A program made the translations under genes and the position numbers. Positions 30,761-44,100 of a stretch of 64,000 bases of DNA are shown here, piece by piece. Source of the DNA: Anadara kagoshimensis (lineage: Eukaryota; Mollusca; Bivalvia; Arcoida; Arcidae); contig CM037869.1 of NCBI GenBank assembly GCA_021292105.1, positions 36,335,835 to 36,399,834 on the forward strand, written 5' to 3'. Below the pieces are notes generated by a model, which saw only the letters and a list, made by a program, of their open reading frames with translations, did not search any database and was not told the DNA's origin. Each line of letters opens with the position of its first letter. Position 1 is the first letter of the stretch.

Positions 30761-31875
30761 AAAAAAAAAAAAAAAAAAAATGTCCGAATCACAATCCTGA
30801 AGCTAAGTAAAAAAAAACTTTGGAACTGACTGACAAGTTAGGTTAGACATGTAAACTTCAACCAGTTAGGTGAGGCCGAGTGCGCCTGAAGGGTAAGCAC
30901 CTCCTGTTTAGCTAACTACATCCGTCACGTGTGCATTAAAAATGAGCAAAATAAAAATGGAACTATGGGACGTCAAATATATCCAGGACAATCCTGGACA
31001 CAGAGACATCAAACTTTTTACAATACTGTGATGACGGCCATAATTGTTTTAAGTTTTGATACGCCTAATCTTGCTATATTCCTGGGTCAACAATTTATTT
31101 GCAAGAAGTCTGCTTCGTAAAGGTAACGCAGCAGTAAGCACCTACCTTTCCGGTTAAACCAGCCTCACTTCTCTGACGGGAGTTCATGTGTTGAACCGAT
31201 TTTCAGTTTCAAAGTTTAAATTTTGTTATGGGATTTGGATCGTTCATGTGTTTTGACAAGTGAAAAAGAAGAGGCTAAAAAGGCCTGTAATGCTCAACTT
31301 CAAAATTTGACCTCATTTGCATAATTTGCTTAAATTGGGGTAATGAAAAATTTCCCGAAAAAAATATGTTGTATATGTCAAATGGACAGGTATCTGAAAA
31401 ATTTCTCGGAAAAAATCGCTACATTTTTTAAATGGCTAGGGTATCTACTTTTTATGTTTTAAATTGCAGAAAATCTGTGAAAAATTGATTGCAAAATGGC
31501 TATTTCTGTGTTCTTGCTATTAATAGTAACATCAGCCATTTTGGATTTTGTACATGTTCGCCTTAACCGTATAAACGTTGGTCTACTTAACCAAGGGACA
31601 TTCCACACCAAATTTGATCTAAATTGACCCAGTTGTTTCAGAGAATATCAAAGTTTTTGCACGGACGTACGCTTCATTATGTCATAAGCTCAGCGGGCTA
31701 TATCCAGTTGAGCTAACAAAACTGGTTTATTTATACCGTTTGAACGCGTTTACTGGCGGAATAAAAATCCGACCTCACTTACATGGTGAAAGTTCGCGTG
31801 TTTATCAGTATTCAAAGATATTACTTTTAGGAATATAATTTGGACAATGGTTAATATGTTTGTATTTGGAGATTA
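30759..31875. repeat. Repeat B cluster in the intergenic gap
   Basis: A long minus-strand copy at 30780-31125 (starting after an A-run at 30762-30780), a diverged plus copy at 31130-31230 and another at 31740-31875. Between them, 31440-31700 is an old repeat with ccaaatttgatctaaattga / ccagttgtttcagagaa, distantly like the 165-bp array unit. Confidence 0.6.
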
Positions 31876-32049
31876 AACATATACCGCACGCTTTGTAACG
31901 ACACACGTGTATATTGTTTACTACATTCCCCTATACATGAGTATACTTCTTTTGATATGATCCGAAATTACATGAATATGTCCCAAACCAATGGAAACAA
32001 CATATCAAAAATTATTGTTGATATAAATAAATATGTTATTTCTTTTTAG

Positions 32050-32151
32050 CCTCTTCAAAATTATTCTGGAAAATGATGGGAACCTTAGCAGTTGCCATTT
32101 CAATTGTAATGATAATTGGAATTTTGTTACTGCTAATAAAAGACTTTGAGG
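32050..32151 (+). CDS. Lectin gene exon 1 (first seen): transmembrane segment
   Basis: Encodes SSKLFWKMM, then a hydrophobic run (TLAVAISIVMIIGILLLLI) ending KDFEG. Acceptor tctttttag, donor gtaaga at 32152, phase 1. The two adjacent ATGs (32073, 32076) are possible starts. Confidence 0.72.
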
Positions 32152-35100
32152 GTAAGACTTTCCAATATTAAAATTAACATGTCGAATATTATCCTGTAAA
32201 CATAAAATTCAATAAACCAACTAGTATTTAAAAAAATAAAATTAAAATTCCTAATTTTTTTTTGTCAGTGATCATATGCATTTTATAAATCATTCTGTTC
32301 AAGTATATAAATTACCACATTTTTATTCAAGAGGTAATATTTTGTATAGGCAAACAACATTGACCTGTCAGCTTGAACTTTGATTTAAATATTCATTATT
32401 GACGAGTTCATTCAAATATAGGCCCCAAGCGTGTAAACTTCGTCTCTGTGATGTAATGAGTATATTATTAACTGTTAATCTTAACAGTACCCATGTATTA
32501 CCTATAAGTGTTTTATATACCTAATAATTAAAGTGTATGTTAAGATTTGATTTATTAACAACACATACCTTATTTGATTTTGTTATTTCGTCATCATCAT
32601 CATCACCTGCAATACTAGTAGAGAAGTAACACATGTCCTAGTTACAAACCAAGTTATTTACATTTTAGAACATATGCAGTGACTGATAATGTATTCTCAT
32701 TCATCGATTATATTTTGTTTGATTATCCTTTGTTTATATCGGACCACTGCGTTGCTCGCTCCGTAAGCGAGAGGTCGTTGGTTCTAACCACGAACGGGTC
32801 TGACCTAAGAAATGAAAGTGGTTAGTGACTGTTCTTTCGTCAATCACTCGGCATTACGCAATAAGTCACAGTTCTTTTGGATGTGAACTTAACATAAACG
32901 AGGTCCCGTGTCGCCATGGGCTTGACATGATAAAGAACCCTGCCATCAGCGCAACGCACAGGCAAAATTTTCTGCACCTTCGCCTATAGCTGGCGACGCC
33001 TCGATATGAGTGAAATATTCTTGACTAGGACGTTAATCATCGTTACTCAACTTTATTTTTATCATTTATATATTCCTGGAAACACGGTATTTATTTTCAG
33101 AAACTACCCCCCTTTCAGTAACACTTACTACCATATTACGCGTTTAAAAGCATTTTGGCTGAAAGTTGTCTTATAAATAAATTAAGTGTTCATGTGCATC
33201 ATGTTGGCTCGATCATGTTATCATTTTTACAACCCTCTTGTGACAACTACTTGGTTCCCTCTTTTTCATCACTCTCATATTAAAGCATTATGTCAACTTG
33301 TTTTTTCAAGACGTTATTTGTGAAATCTACATTTGAGCAAAAACCCACACATAATTAATGATATCAAGTATTTAAAAACTCTATTATCTAATTTTTGGAG
33401 ATGTTTTGACCTGTACATGAACGGTCTCTAGATTTGCTGACAGAACAAATGCAAACAATAAACAAGAAAGAATAAGCTTCGACAATCAACAATTGTAAAG
33501 ATAAGATATGATGTCCATTCCCGATTTGCAATAGATACAAAGCCATGAACGAGTGTCAAGATATACTTGGGGCTTCAATGATACTCGCCTAACTTGAAAA
33601 TTTAATAATTTGAGTCATTTTTATCTTTTACAGATATCTTTAGACGCCATCGTGAGTTATATCAAGAACTATCAGAAAAGCGACATGGTATCATATGATT
33701 TATTTTAGATTTTTTACTTGGTATACAATTCAACTGTATCATTACATAATTAAATAAAGCATAAATCAATAAGCCAAACCTAACTATGTTGGGGTGACTT
33801 AATTACACAAAATAAAAGTTTGGAAAAAACCGTACATAAGCTCAATAAGTACCACTGATATATATACATAGAGGATCTTGCATGAGTCATTGTGTAGTAT
33901 TAAAAAATCTAACTATGTTGGGATGACTTAATTACACAAGATATAAGTTGGAAATGTTATTCGTTCGGGAAAAACGTACATAAGGACAATAAGTACCACT
34001 GATATCATATATAGAGGATCTTATTGTGTAATATCAAATCTGAATACTAAATTAATAATTTGAAAACGAGATAAAAACAAATGTTACATTTTGTTCATTC
34101 TATAAAAGAACCAAAGTAGAAAATCACATGCCACGCCGTCTAAAATATTACGTAACGATATGTTATAATAATTGTATGACGTCATTAACCAAGTAAACAT
34201 GAGCGATAAAACTGGTGTAATATGATTTTACTACATTATTTTGTTTATGATTCGGGGTTACTGAAATAACTGAATATAAATGACAATGTATTGACGTTGT
34301 CATCTAAAACATCTAATCTCTTCTTTTAGATCGCTTACCGTGTTTTCTCCGGAGTATGAATGACAATATATTGATATTGTCATCTGAAACACCTACAATG
34401 TATTGAATGTATGTCATTTATACTCCGGAGTAAACACGGCAAGCAAACTAAAATTAAGGTTATTGTCACCTTATCCCTGCGCACAGTTCGCTTGCTTGTT
34501 TTTTTCCGGATACTCCGTTGTCCACCGCCATCGTTTAACTGATCACCAGTATCTCGACTTTGACGTAAACACCATTTCTTCACCTCACTGGGTGATACAT
34601 TCACCTATCTTTATACAATCATGAGTCCCAATCATTTTGTTTCAACATGTTTTATTAAACTTACAAATTAGTTTTAACTATCAAGTCATTTTTCATTATA
34701 ACACGACAACTTATTTTTTCAGATATTGACAGTTTGAAGTCTCTTACAATATCATTACATTTGAAATTGGATTATCTCAGAGAAGATGCACAAAACGGTA
34801 ATATTTATGTATTAAAAAGGAAATGTATCAAATGTGATTACTTGGTTTAAAAAATCAATAGCATCAACGATCTAATCAAAAACAAACATACTAATCCATT
34901 TCCATTAAAAACTTTGGACCTGACAAGTTAGGTTAGACACGTGAACTGCCACCAGGGAAGCGAGGCCGGGTGCTCCGGAAGGGAACGCACCTCCTGTTTA
35001 GCTAGTATATATCAAAATCGCTTCATGTCATTCTGTATTGTTTCGATTTTCGTTTATCAAATCGCATTCATTTTGTGGTGCAATTGAATTTAATAAGTAT

Positions 35101-38100
35101 GCCTAGATGTTGATGTCAGACCATCGGGTTTTCGGTCCTTGTAGGCCATAAAGCTTGACTTGGCAAATAAAGGACCAAATGAAATCACTCATTGTAGAAC
35201 CCTTTAAAATACAGCTATGGTTCAAATTTGACACAATGGTGTTAAATAGTCACAAAAACGTGTTTATCTCAATCAGATCACCAAACATCCCACCAGAGGC
35301 CGCGGTGGCCTAATGGATAAGACACAAGTCTTCAAATCCAGGGTGTCTCACCGCTGTGAGTTCGAGTCCCGCTCGGACCACATGTGGGAAAGTGAATTTG
35401 CCTTGTAAAAGTGAATTTCCCTTGCCCTTGGCCTTTACTGATTCACCTGTTATCAGTATAATGGACTGGGGGAGTGGTACGCTTGTCTTCGGCGTACTGA
35501 CTGTGAGCTAGCACGTTAAAGTCGTCCTGAGTGCGCGCTAGTACAAAGCAGACGATACAACACACTCGCACTTCACATTCATACACAAAATTGTTTACCT
35601 TATGGGCGTTGTCTTATAGTCTTCTTATATTTTTACAGGCTATTTAATCTGACTCGTGTCATATTAGCTCCATTTATCGAACATATTCATGTATAAAACA
35701 TCTTAGTTTTACTTTGTCAAGGAGGAGAATGCAATAACATTAATTAATTCTGTTTTTAATTGTAGATAACTGCCAACATATGTTAAAGAAAACAGGTCAG
35801 TTTTGTTTCACCATAGTTATTAGTATAGTGTAATTTTTGACCTGTCCGCTTGACCTTTCATTTAAATATTTATCATGGACAAAGTATATATGTTTATAGG
35901 GAACACATTGGTTACGAATGTTAAAAAATATGTATCACTGTTGTCTGTTTACGTTTTGTTGACACAAATCAAACATGTGGGTTTTTTTTATTTTGTTGTT
36001 TGGGGTAGTAAAAATACATTGAGATAGACAAACAGTCATTTAACAGTCAAATTCAATGCCTTTTTATCCAATATGTCGTCATCACAATATTGTTGATAAG
36101 TATGATGACCAAGTTTCATAACTTTTCTTTGATATATTTGACGTTTGATAGTTCAATTTTCCTTTAATTCTCAATTTGTATTTTACACGTGGTGGATGTA
36201 GATAGCAAGACGGATGATGCATATTCTTTCGAGATTTTTTCATTTAACTTTTAGTTGCAATTGAACTTTCCTTTATGTCTTTATGCGAACCCATGTAATT
36301 TCGTATATTAAAAGTCATCAGGTGTTACATCGGCTATCATTTCGGTTGATGTTTATTTTTCAGGGCTAAAGTTTTCGCCTACACCACTCTCGCTTCCCCG
36401 ATGTCATGTGCACATGATTAACTTAATAAACCGGATCTCAGTTTTTAGTTTCCTGTTGGGATAATGATTTGAACATGGACCGTTATATTTGTGCCCGAGT
36501 TATAAATATAACTGGTCTTGTTCATGTCGGTCTTGACAATATCTTCAGAGTGTCGAACCTAGAATAAAAGAAATATGAGATCGTGTTTCAGCTGGAACAG
36601 TGTTGTAAATAAACGTTGAGCATTGCAATTGTTACTATGACCAGTAAAATGTGATTGTATCAAGTAGAAATTGGTTGAAATCTCAAATTGTCACAAAAAT
36701 ATTCTTTGTCTTTAAAATGTATAAAAATTAATTTTCTGTCTTTTTACAAAATTTTACATAAAAATTCTAACGAATACTAAAGTTATGATGTCATTTATGA
36801 CGTAGCTATTTACGTATCATCCAATTGTAAATGCGCGCAAAACTACTTGAATTTTCAAAAATTATCGGAAATTCTAACAATATAAGGACGTTAAGTCAAG
36901 TACAATTTTCAGTCACATGCAGTATAAATATAGTATTCATTTGCTTGTTCTATAAAATATCTGTCTCCATGTTGAGCACTGTGTTGTTGATAAAGGCGCA
37001 CAGGTACCTGTTTTCACGGCAATGATCTCGGTATAATAATGACGTCGTTCTTCCAACTGTTACGTCACAATACTGAAAATGTTGACGTGGAGATTTCTAC
37101 TTGATACAATCACATATAATATTTTGTATATGAATATAACGCTTGACGTAAAAATAAATAAAGTTTACAAAATCATAAAGTTAAAATATTTTTTTCACTA
37201 TTTTTTTTTAATGAAAAGTTATTTAAAATACCTTTTTAAGAAGGTAAAAAATTGAAAACATATAGACTTCAAATAAGGGTTTTGGTGGTCCTGTTTGCAA
37301 TTTAAAGATGGCTTAAAGATTGAATATGTCATAGGTTAAGGACGTTTGTTTGTTTTTTTTTTTTTTTGGCCAGCCAGACATTTGATTTATTGTCCATTAG
37401 CGATGTGTCCAAATTTTGTCTGTGCGACGCGCTGATGGCATTATACAACCGGGTTCTTTATTATGTCAAGCCTACTTTGACCTCGTTTATTTTAAGTTCC
37501 CATCCGACAGAACCGTAATGCCGAGTGCTTGGAGAATGAACAGTCACTTCCCACTTTTAAGTCTTGGGTCAGACCTGGCCGGGGTTCGAACCCACGACCT
37601 CCTACTTACGAAGCCAGCACTCTATTAATGTAATAGTATAATACGTATTATTTTAGGGACTGGATTTTGTTGTATAGATTGGACAGCTATTGAATTACAA
37701 TGCTTCAAAATAAGTAGTGACAGAAGGAATTGGCCAGACGCAGAGGTAATTTATGTTATAGAATAATAAAAACAGTTTTAATTGGAACATTTTCTTAATT
37801 CTTTAAAAACTTGGCATTTGTCATTTTATTAGAATAATGACATACATGTATTTCCTTTTACAGAATAATTTTATTTTAAGTGTTTGTTAAATCTAATTGA
37901 GTATTTCATTGAAATGTGAACATGCTATTTCTATTCTATGAACCAAAATGTGTTATGATGATTATTATGTAAACCTATGGTGAATATAAATTTGTAAGGG
38001 TACATATGAATGGAAGTGTATCATATTTAATATTCTACCTTGGTAAACATAGTTTTTAGGCACATTCTATTACTTAATTAGCAGGTGTTACCTTGCGATT

Positions 38101-41100
38101 AATATATTATTTGATATGTGTCCATATAATGAAAAAAATATTATGATACTCTTTAAATGTTATTTAACATATATTTTATATTTTTAAAGATGTCCTCGAC
38201 AAAACTGGAGTTTAATTACATTATTAATATATATTGGCTTCATTTGATATTATTGACTCATAATCTGACCGACTGGTGAAACATAGTTAAAAGTGATTTG
38301 AATATATGATTTTAATTTGACTACATTTGTGTTGATTCATTTGAATTGTCAATTTTTTTCAATTTCATTTCCGGATTTTCCCCTGTTGGTTATACGTTAA
38401 GTACCAAACAGAAACAATAAGGTCATTGGAATTCAACCCATGAGGCATATTAAATACAATCGTAATATTGACTGTAACCAGTGATTTATTAACATATTCT
38501 CTATTTACATAATTCGTATATCAGTTGCCTTAGAATTGGTTTAATATATTATCGAAATTTATTGATTTTGTTATCTTTTAGGTCGGATGCCGTCAATATG
38601 GCCACTTGGTCACTTTAGAATATGATTATATTTCAAGATTTCTGAAGTCGATTATGGTTAATTCTGGCCATCAAAGTAAGTTACTAAAGTTACTAAATGC
38701 CCAGAAACAGATATTCATAATAATAGTATGTGTAACATTTTATTTTTTTGAAACACTTGCAAAGGTGTTCATTTAAATAGTTTACAATTAAGAAATGACA
38801 TTCTGATCATGTCTTGCATCACCTCTTAAAATACCATGAGCAGAAATGTCATTATATTTACAATTTTTTCTTTTAATCAATTCTTTGTACCTTGGCGCTT
38901 TTTGTTTCATATGTTATCGCGTGAGATGTGTTTTTAGCCATGCGAAATCGGCGTATCTCACAAAACCACGTGACCCCTGTGTGGGACATGACGTAATGTT
39001 GCGGAAAAATTGATATGCACCTAGGGTCATGACATTATTTGACTTTCAAAGGGAATCGCAATACAATTGCTTCTGTATGTTTTATTGGAAAGAGATACAG
39101 TCCTATTGTAAATATTTATTTTTTAAAAAAATGAATATGAAAAATTCTTGATGAAACATAGTCATGGCTAATATTGTAAACAAAATGACATACCATCTTC
39201 AGTTATTTTGGGGATATTCAGATCATCAGCAATATTAGGCGGTTTCATGGGTTATAAACATTGTAAGTTGTACAGTATAGTTTTTGAAAGAAAATAAGAA
39301 AAATAGTTTTTTTTCTTTTACAAAGAGTGAAGTTTTAACGTCCAGAAAGAAAATCTTCCATTAGGCAATATGATATTAAACATTGTGATACAGGGACATG
39401 TAAAATATACAAGCAGATAACGAGAACGAAGTGTACATTTTCTTACTGTGCACCATTGCTTGCTGAGCACTTGTTTCTTTATTCTTATGAAGCAGAATAC
39501 ATGCAGAATCTTGTTAATCTGGAGATAAGACTCGCCAAATCATTCAACTCAACATACAGATATATAGATGACGTTCTGTCTCTTAAAGGTCACCGGTCAC
39601 CAAATTTATTAATTTTGTATTTTGCATTCCTATTGGTAGAATAGTCAATATTGATGTGTCTGACGGTTTCCCACGCCTTACATTTACCTGTTATACACTT
39701 AAACCTTACCTAAACGAGCTACTAATACTCCGTAGTTTCTGACACCGCTCGTAACTTTCCGGCGACGGAATTGATGACGTACATATGCATGGTGTTAAGC
39801 TGGAAAGACACATTACCTATATATGTATCCATATATTACATGATGGTTTTTGTGGGGTTTTGAAGGGTTTTAAAGTTTGATTTCAAGTCAAAATGATATA
39901 TATTTGTGAAGTTTGGATATAATAAAATCACAATGACCGTTTTTTCCACAAATTTCAGCACAAATTAAAGCCAGATTTACACAAGTCCTTAATGAAGCTT
40001 TTTATATAAATTGTTTTGAATGTATTCAGATTAAACATTAATGAGATAAGTCAGGGAAATAACAGCGGTATAATTATTGAAGACTATTCAAATTAGTATG
40101 AATGAATTTAGTCAAATATATAGATTTTAAACAATTTTAATTTTCAAAATTAATTTAATTCCGTTATTCAATTAGTTCACCAATTCACACGTTCAAACAG
40201 AGACGTATGTTTTGTTCAAATTAACTAATCTAAACGAACTTTAATTTATTCGATTTTCAGAATCCATCAAAAATAAATAACATTTACCGGGTATATCAGA
40301 AAGATATACGTACGTGTCAATTAATGTTGCATATTGCAAGATAAACTCTGTTAATTACAGGTGGTAGATGTCTACGTCTCAACAGGATGTTTCCCAATGT
40401 AGCATATTATTCTTTTAATTACTAGTATGTGAGGGGTGTAAATCACATTTTGACCGATATTAATTTATTGTGAATAAATGAAAGAAAGTTTCACTCGAGT
40501 TTTGAGTCCTTAGTTAGTCGAACATAATCCCACTGGTATCACATTTTGATGACGTTCTTTTCATCCCATTAAGCGTAATAAAGTTATTATATGAAAATTT
40601 TTATTTTTTTATTTATATTTTATCATGGAAACAGTAATGATGATGATGACGATGATTATAATTATTATTAAACGTACTGCAAATAAGGAATAGGAAGCTA
40701 TTGAATTGAAATTGTTTTCATATTTAAGTAATACTGGGATGAAATATTTTATTTGAGAGACAATAAGAAATTATTTTGATATTTTCGTTGTATAAAAAAC
40801 TACAGACTGATTCTATCCGAAAACGTGGTTTTTGTTATTCATTACATGGGTAAATAATAATAAATCTTTGATTATAATCTAAAAAGGAATTAAAAATGGG
40901 ACATTTTCTAAAACAAATATGAAGTCATAATATAGCTGTTCTAGAAAGAAAAAAAGTTTTTTTAATAAAAAACAAAAATTGGGGTTCTTTTTATTATTCC
41001 TTATGATAAAAAGATAAAATAAATAAATAAAATTAATTTATTTATGTATTAATCAGAGATATGTAAAGATAATCAAATGATATTAAATATTAATAAAAAT

Positions 41101-44100
41101 TAATATGAACAATATTTTAAATAAAAAAACGGAAATTTGGGTTCTTTTATTATTTGTTGTGATAAATAAATAAATAAATAAATAATTCAAAGAGATATGT
41201 AAAGATAATTAAATGATTTTAAATATTAATAAAAATTAATATGAACAATATTTTAAATAAAAAAAACGAAAATTTGGGTTCTTTTATTATTTGTTGTGAT
41301 AAATAAATAAATAAATAAATAATTTAAAGAGATATGTAAAGATGATTAAAATGATATTAAATATTGATGAAAATTAAAATGAACAATATTTTAAATAAAA
41401 AACGGAAATTTGGGTTCTTTTATTATTTGTTGTGATAAATAAATAAATAAATAATTCAAAAAGATACGTAAAGATGATTAAAATGATATTAAATATTAAT
41501 GAAAATTAATATGAACAATATTTTAAATAAAAAAACGGAAATTTGGGTTCTTTTATTATTGTTGTTAGATAAATAAATAAATAAATAAATAAATAAAAGG
41601 ATATTAAATATTAATGAAAATTAATATGAACGATATTTCAAATAAAAAACGGAAATCTGGGTTCTTTTATTATTTGCTGTGATAAATAGATAAATAAATA
41701 ATTATATTTCAAAAGAAATTTAAAATTATGTTTTGTAAAAAGTGTATTATACTAAGAGCAAACACAAATATAGTTTTTTCTTTCTTTATTCATTTCTCAT
41801 TATGTTAATTTTTTATTTATTTTTTTCTGCTGAAGGAAACTGAAATACCCAATGCTAATAAATAAATAAATATATAAAAACACTAGAAGTTATTTCCGAT
41901 AAATCTGGGTAATAAATGCATTTCACTATTCAAGCTTCATTTACTAAATAGAATGGAATAACACCTGCGTTACTTTCTGGATTGTAAATCGGACATGAAT
42001 AAATATTTGCGTTCTATCTCTTAATGATACTAAATGCAAATAGTATGTGAATGTTATCTATCATAATGAGCTTGTAATAAAATATATGACTGATTGCTCA
42101 AGGTCTGCTTCATATTTGGAATTCAAGTGCATTGATGACACCCAAGATGGATTTGAAGTCATCAGACAATGTGGTCACGCCCTATTAACGTTCCCTCTTT
42201 ATGAATCAAGATACCTGTTTTCTCTAATTATGCCTATTTAGTGTTCTCGGTAAAACCTTTATGGTAAAGTTTGCTTCCACTACAAGAACTTAACAATACC
42301 AGTTGCTTACAAATTAAGTTTTGACTCGGTGATGTTGCATGACTATATATAGTTATAAATTCACTATCTCCAAAATTACCCTGAATATAGCCCTATAGAT
42401 CTATTTTTATTAGGCACGTAAATGAATGTACATATAATTTTAAAAAACCCGGCATCACCTCCCTAATGAAAGTTAGAAAGTTCTTTGCACGATTCTTTAA
42501 TAATACATGCAACGTCAAACCGTCTGAAGTTGAAATTTTATGCATATATTAGAAGATAGGTCAAGGCCCTCAAAAAGTTTTATGGCCGTCATCACAGTAT
42601 TGTTGATAAGTTTGATGTCTCTGTGTCCAGGATTGCCTTGGATATATTTGACGTCTCATAGTTCCATGTTCCTTTCACGCAATTTTGATTACACACGTGA
42701 CGGGTGTAGCTAGCTAAACAGGAGGTGCTTACCCTTCCGGAGCACCCGGCCTCACTTCCCTGGTGGAAGTTCACGTGTTTAACCTAACTTGTCAGTTCCA
42801 AAGTTTTTACTTTGCTTCTGGATTGTGATTCGGAAATGGATAAGTATGTTTGTTTTTGATCATTCTTAAAAGACTCCATATTTTAAAACATCTTTGAATG
42901 CAAATTCGCTGGTTTTGCTGGGGGATATATGGTCGTTCCACCCTCAAAGTCTACAAAGGATAGAGTGTTTTGATTATTCTACTTATTGTATGGGTACGAA
43001 GTCTTAATTGTTCAAATTGCAAAAAAAATGTTTTCTTCGTGTAGACATGTTTCGAACTTTGTGAATGAAATTTGTGAATATGAAATAAACACTATAATTG
43101 AAACTGTTTTAGATACAAAATCCAAATTTTATTTAGGTTTGTGATTTTTTTACTTTCAAATATTTTTATCTGATATTTTATTATTTAGATTCGTCATTTT
43201 GGATTGGAAACAGATTGTTTCAATTCAGCGGCAGGTCTAAAGACTTTGATTGTTATACCTTACAAGGTTCCGGTAGATCTCAAATACGTAAACATCCTTG
43301 TTTTGAAAAGAAGGGTTTTATATGTAAAATAGAGTGAGTATAAGATAAAGCTAAATCTAATCTTGAAGTAAACACACAACTTATATGAATATACAAACAT
43401 GCATCCGCTGATTGATTTGTTTAAAAACGAATGATCATATATGGTCAGCAGAATACCAGTAGATATAGTGATATCTCAGTAGGCGCGCCAACACAGTATA
43501 ATCCGCAAAAATATGTTTCTAGCAGTCGTTAGGTATCCAATTGGAATCATCTTAAAAGGCGTGGGTTTGTATACTTTCGGTGGACTTGTTTAACCCTTCC
43601 GGAGCACTAAGCTTCACTTCCCTGGTGGAAGTCCATGTGTGTATCCTAACTTGTCAGTTTTCAAAGTTTTTTTTTACTTCACTTTTAGATTGTGATTCGG
43701 ACATGGATTGGTTTCAAAATAAAACATACTAATTCATGTCTTAATCACACTCCAGAAGCAAAGCAAAAACTTTGGATCGAACAAGTTAGGTAAAACATGT
43801 GAAATTTCCATCAGGAAAGTGAGACCGTGTGCTCCGGAAGGGTAAGCACCTCCTGTTTAGCTAGCTACGCCCGCCACGTGTGTAATTAAAATTCTGCGAA
43901 GGAACATGGAACTATGGGACGTTAAATATATCCAAGACAATTGGTATGTTTGCTTTTGATGATTACAGTGGTAATGAGCATATCTTTGAGTGATATAACT
44001 GTATCATGTGGACAGCGGAGAAATAGACTCAGAGAATGGACTTGTAAAGTTTATTATTCTAGTCAATATCACTATAAAAACAACCAATCAGAAATCAAAA

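Noticed and set aside
31250-31325. CTLD-like peptide (SEKEEAKKACNAQLQNLTSF)
   Set aside because: Resembles a WxxAxxxC helix by chance; flanked by repeats, short, with no splice sites or other CTLD strands.
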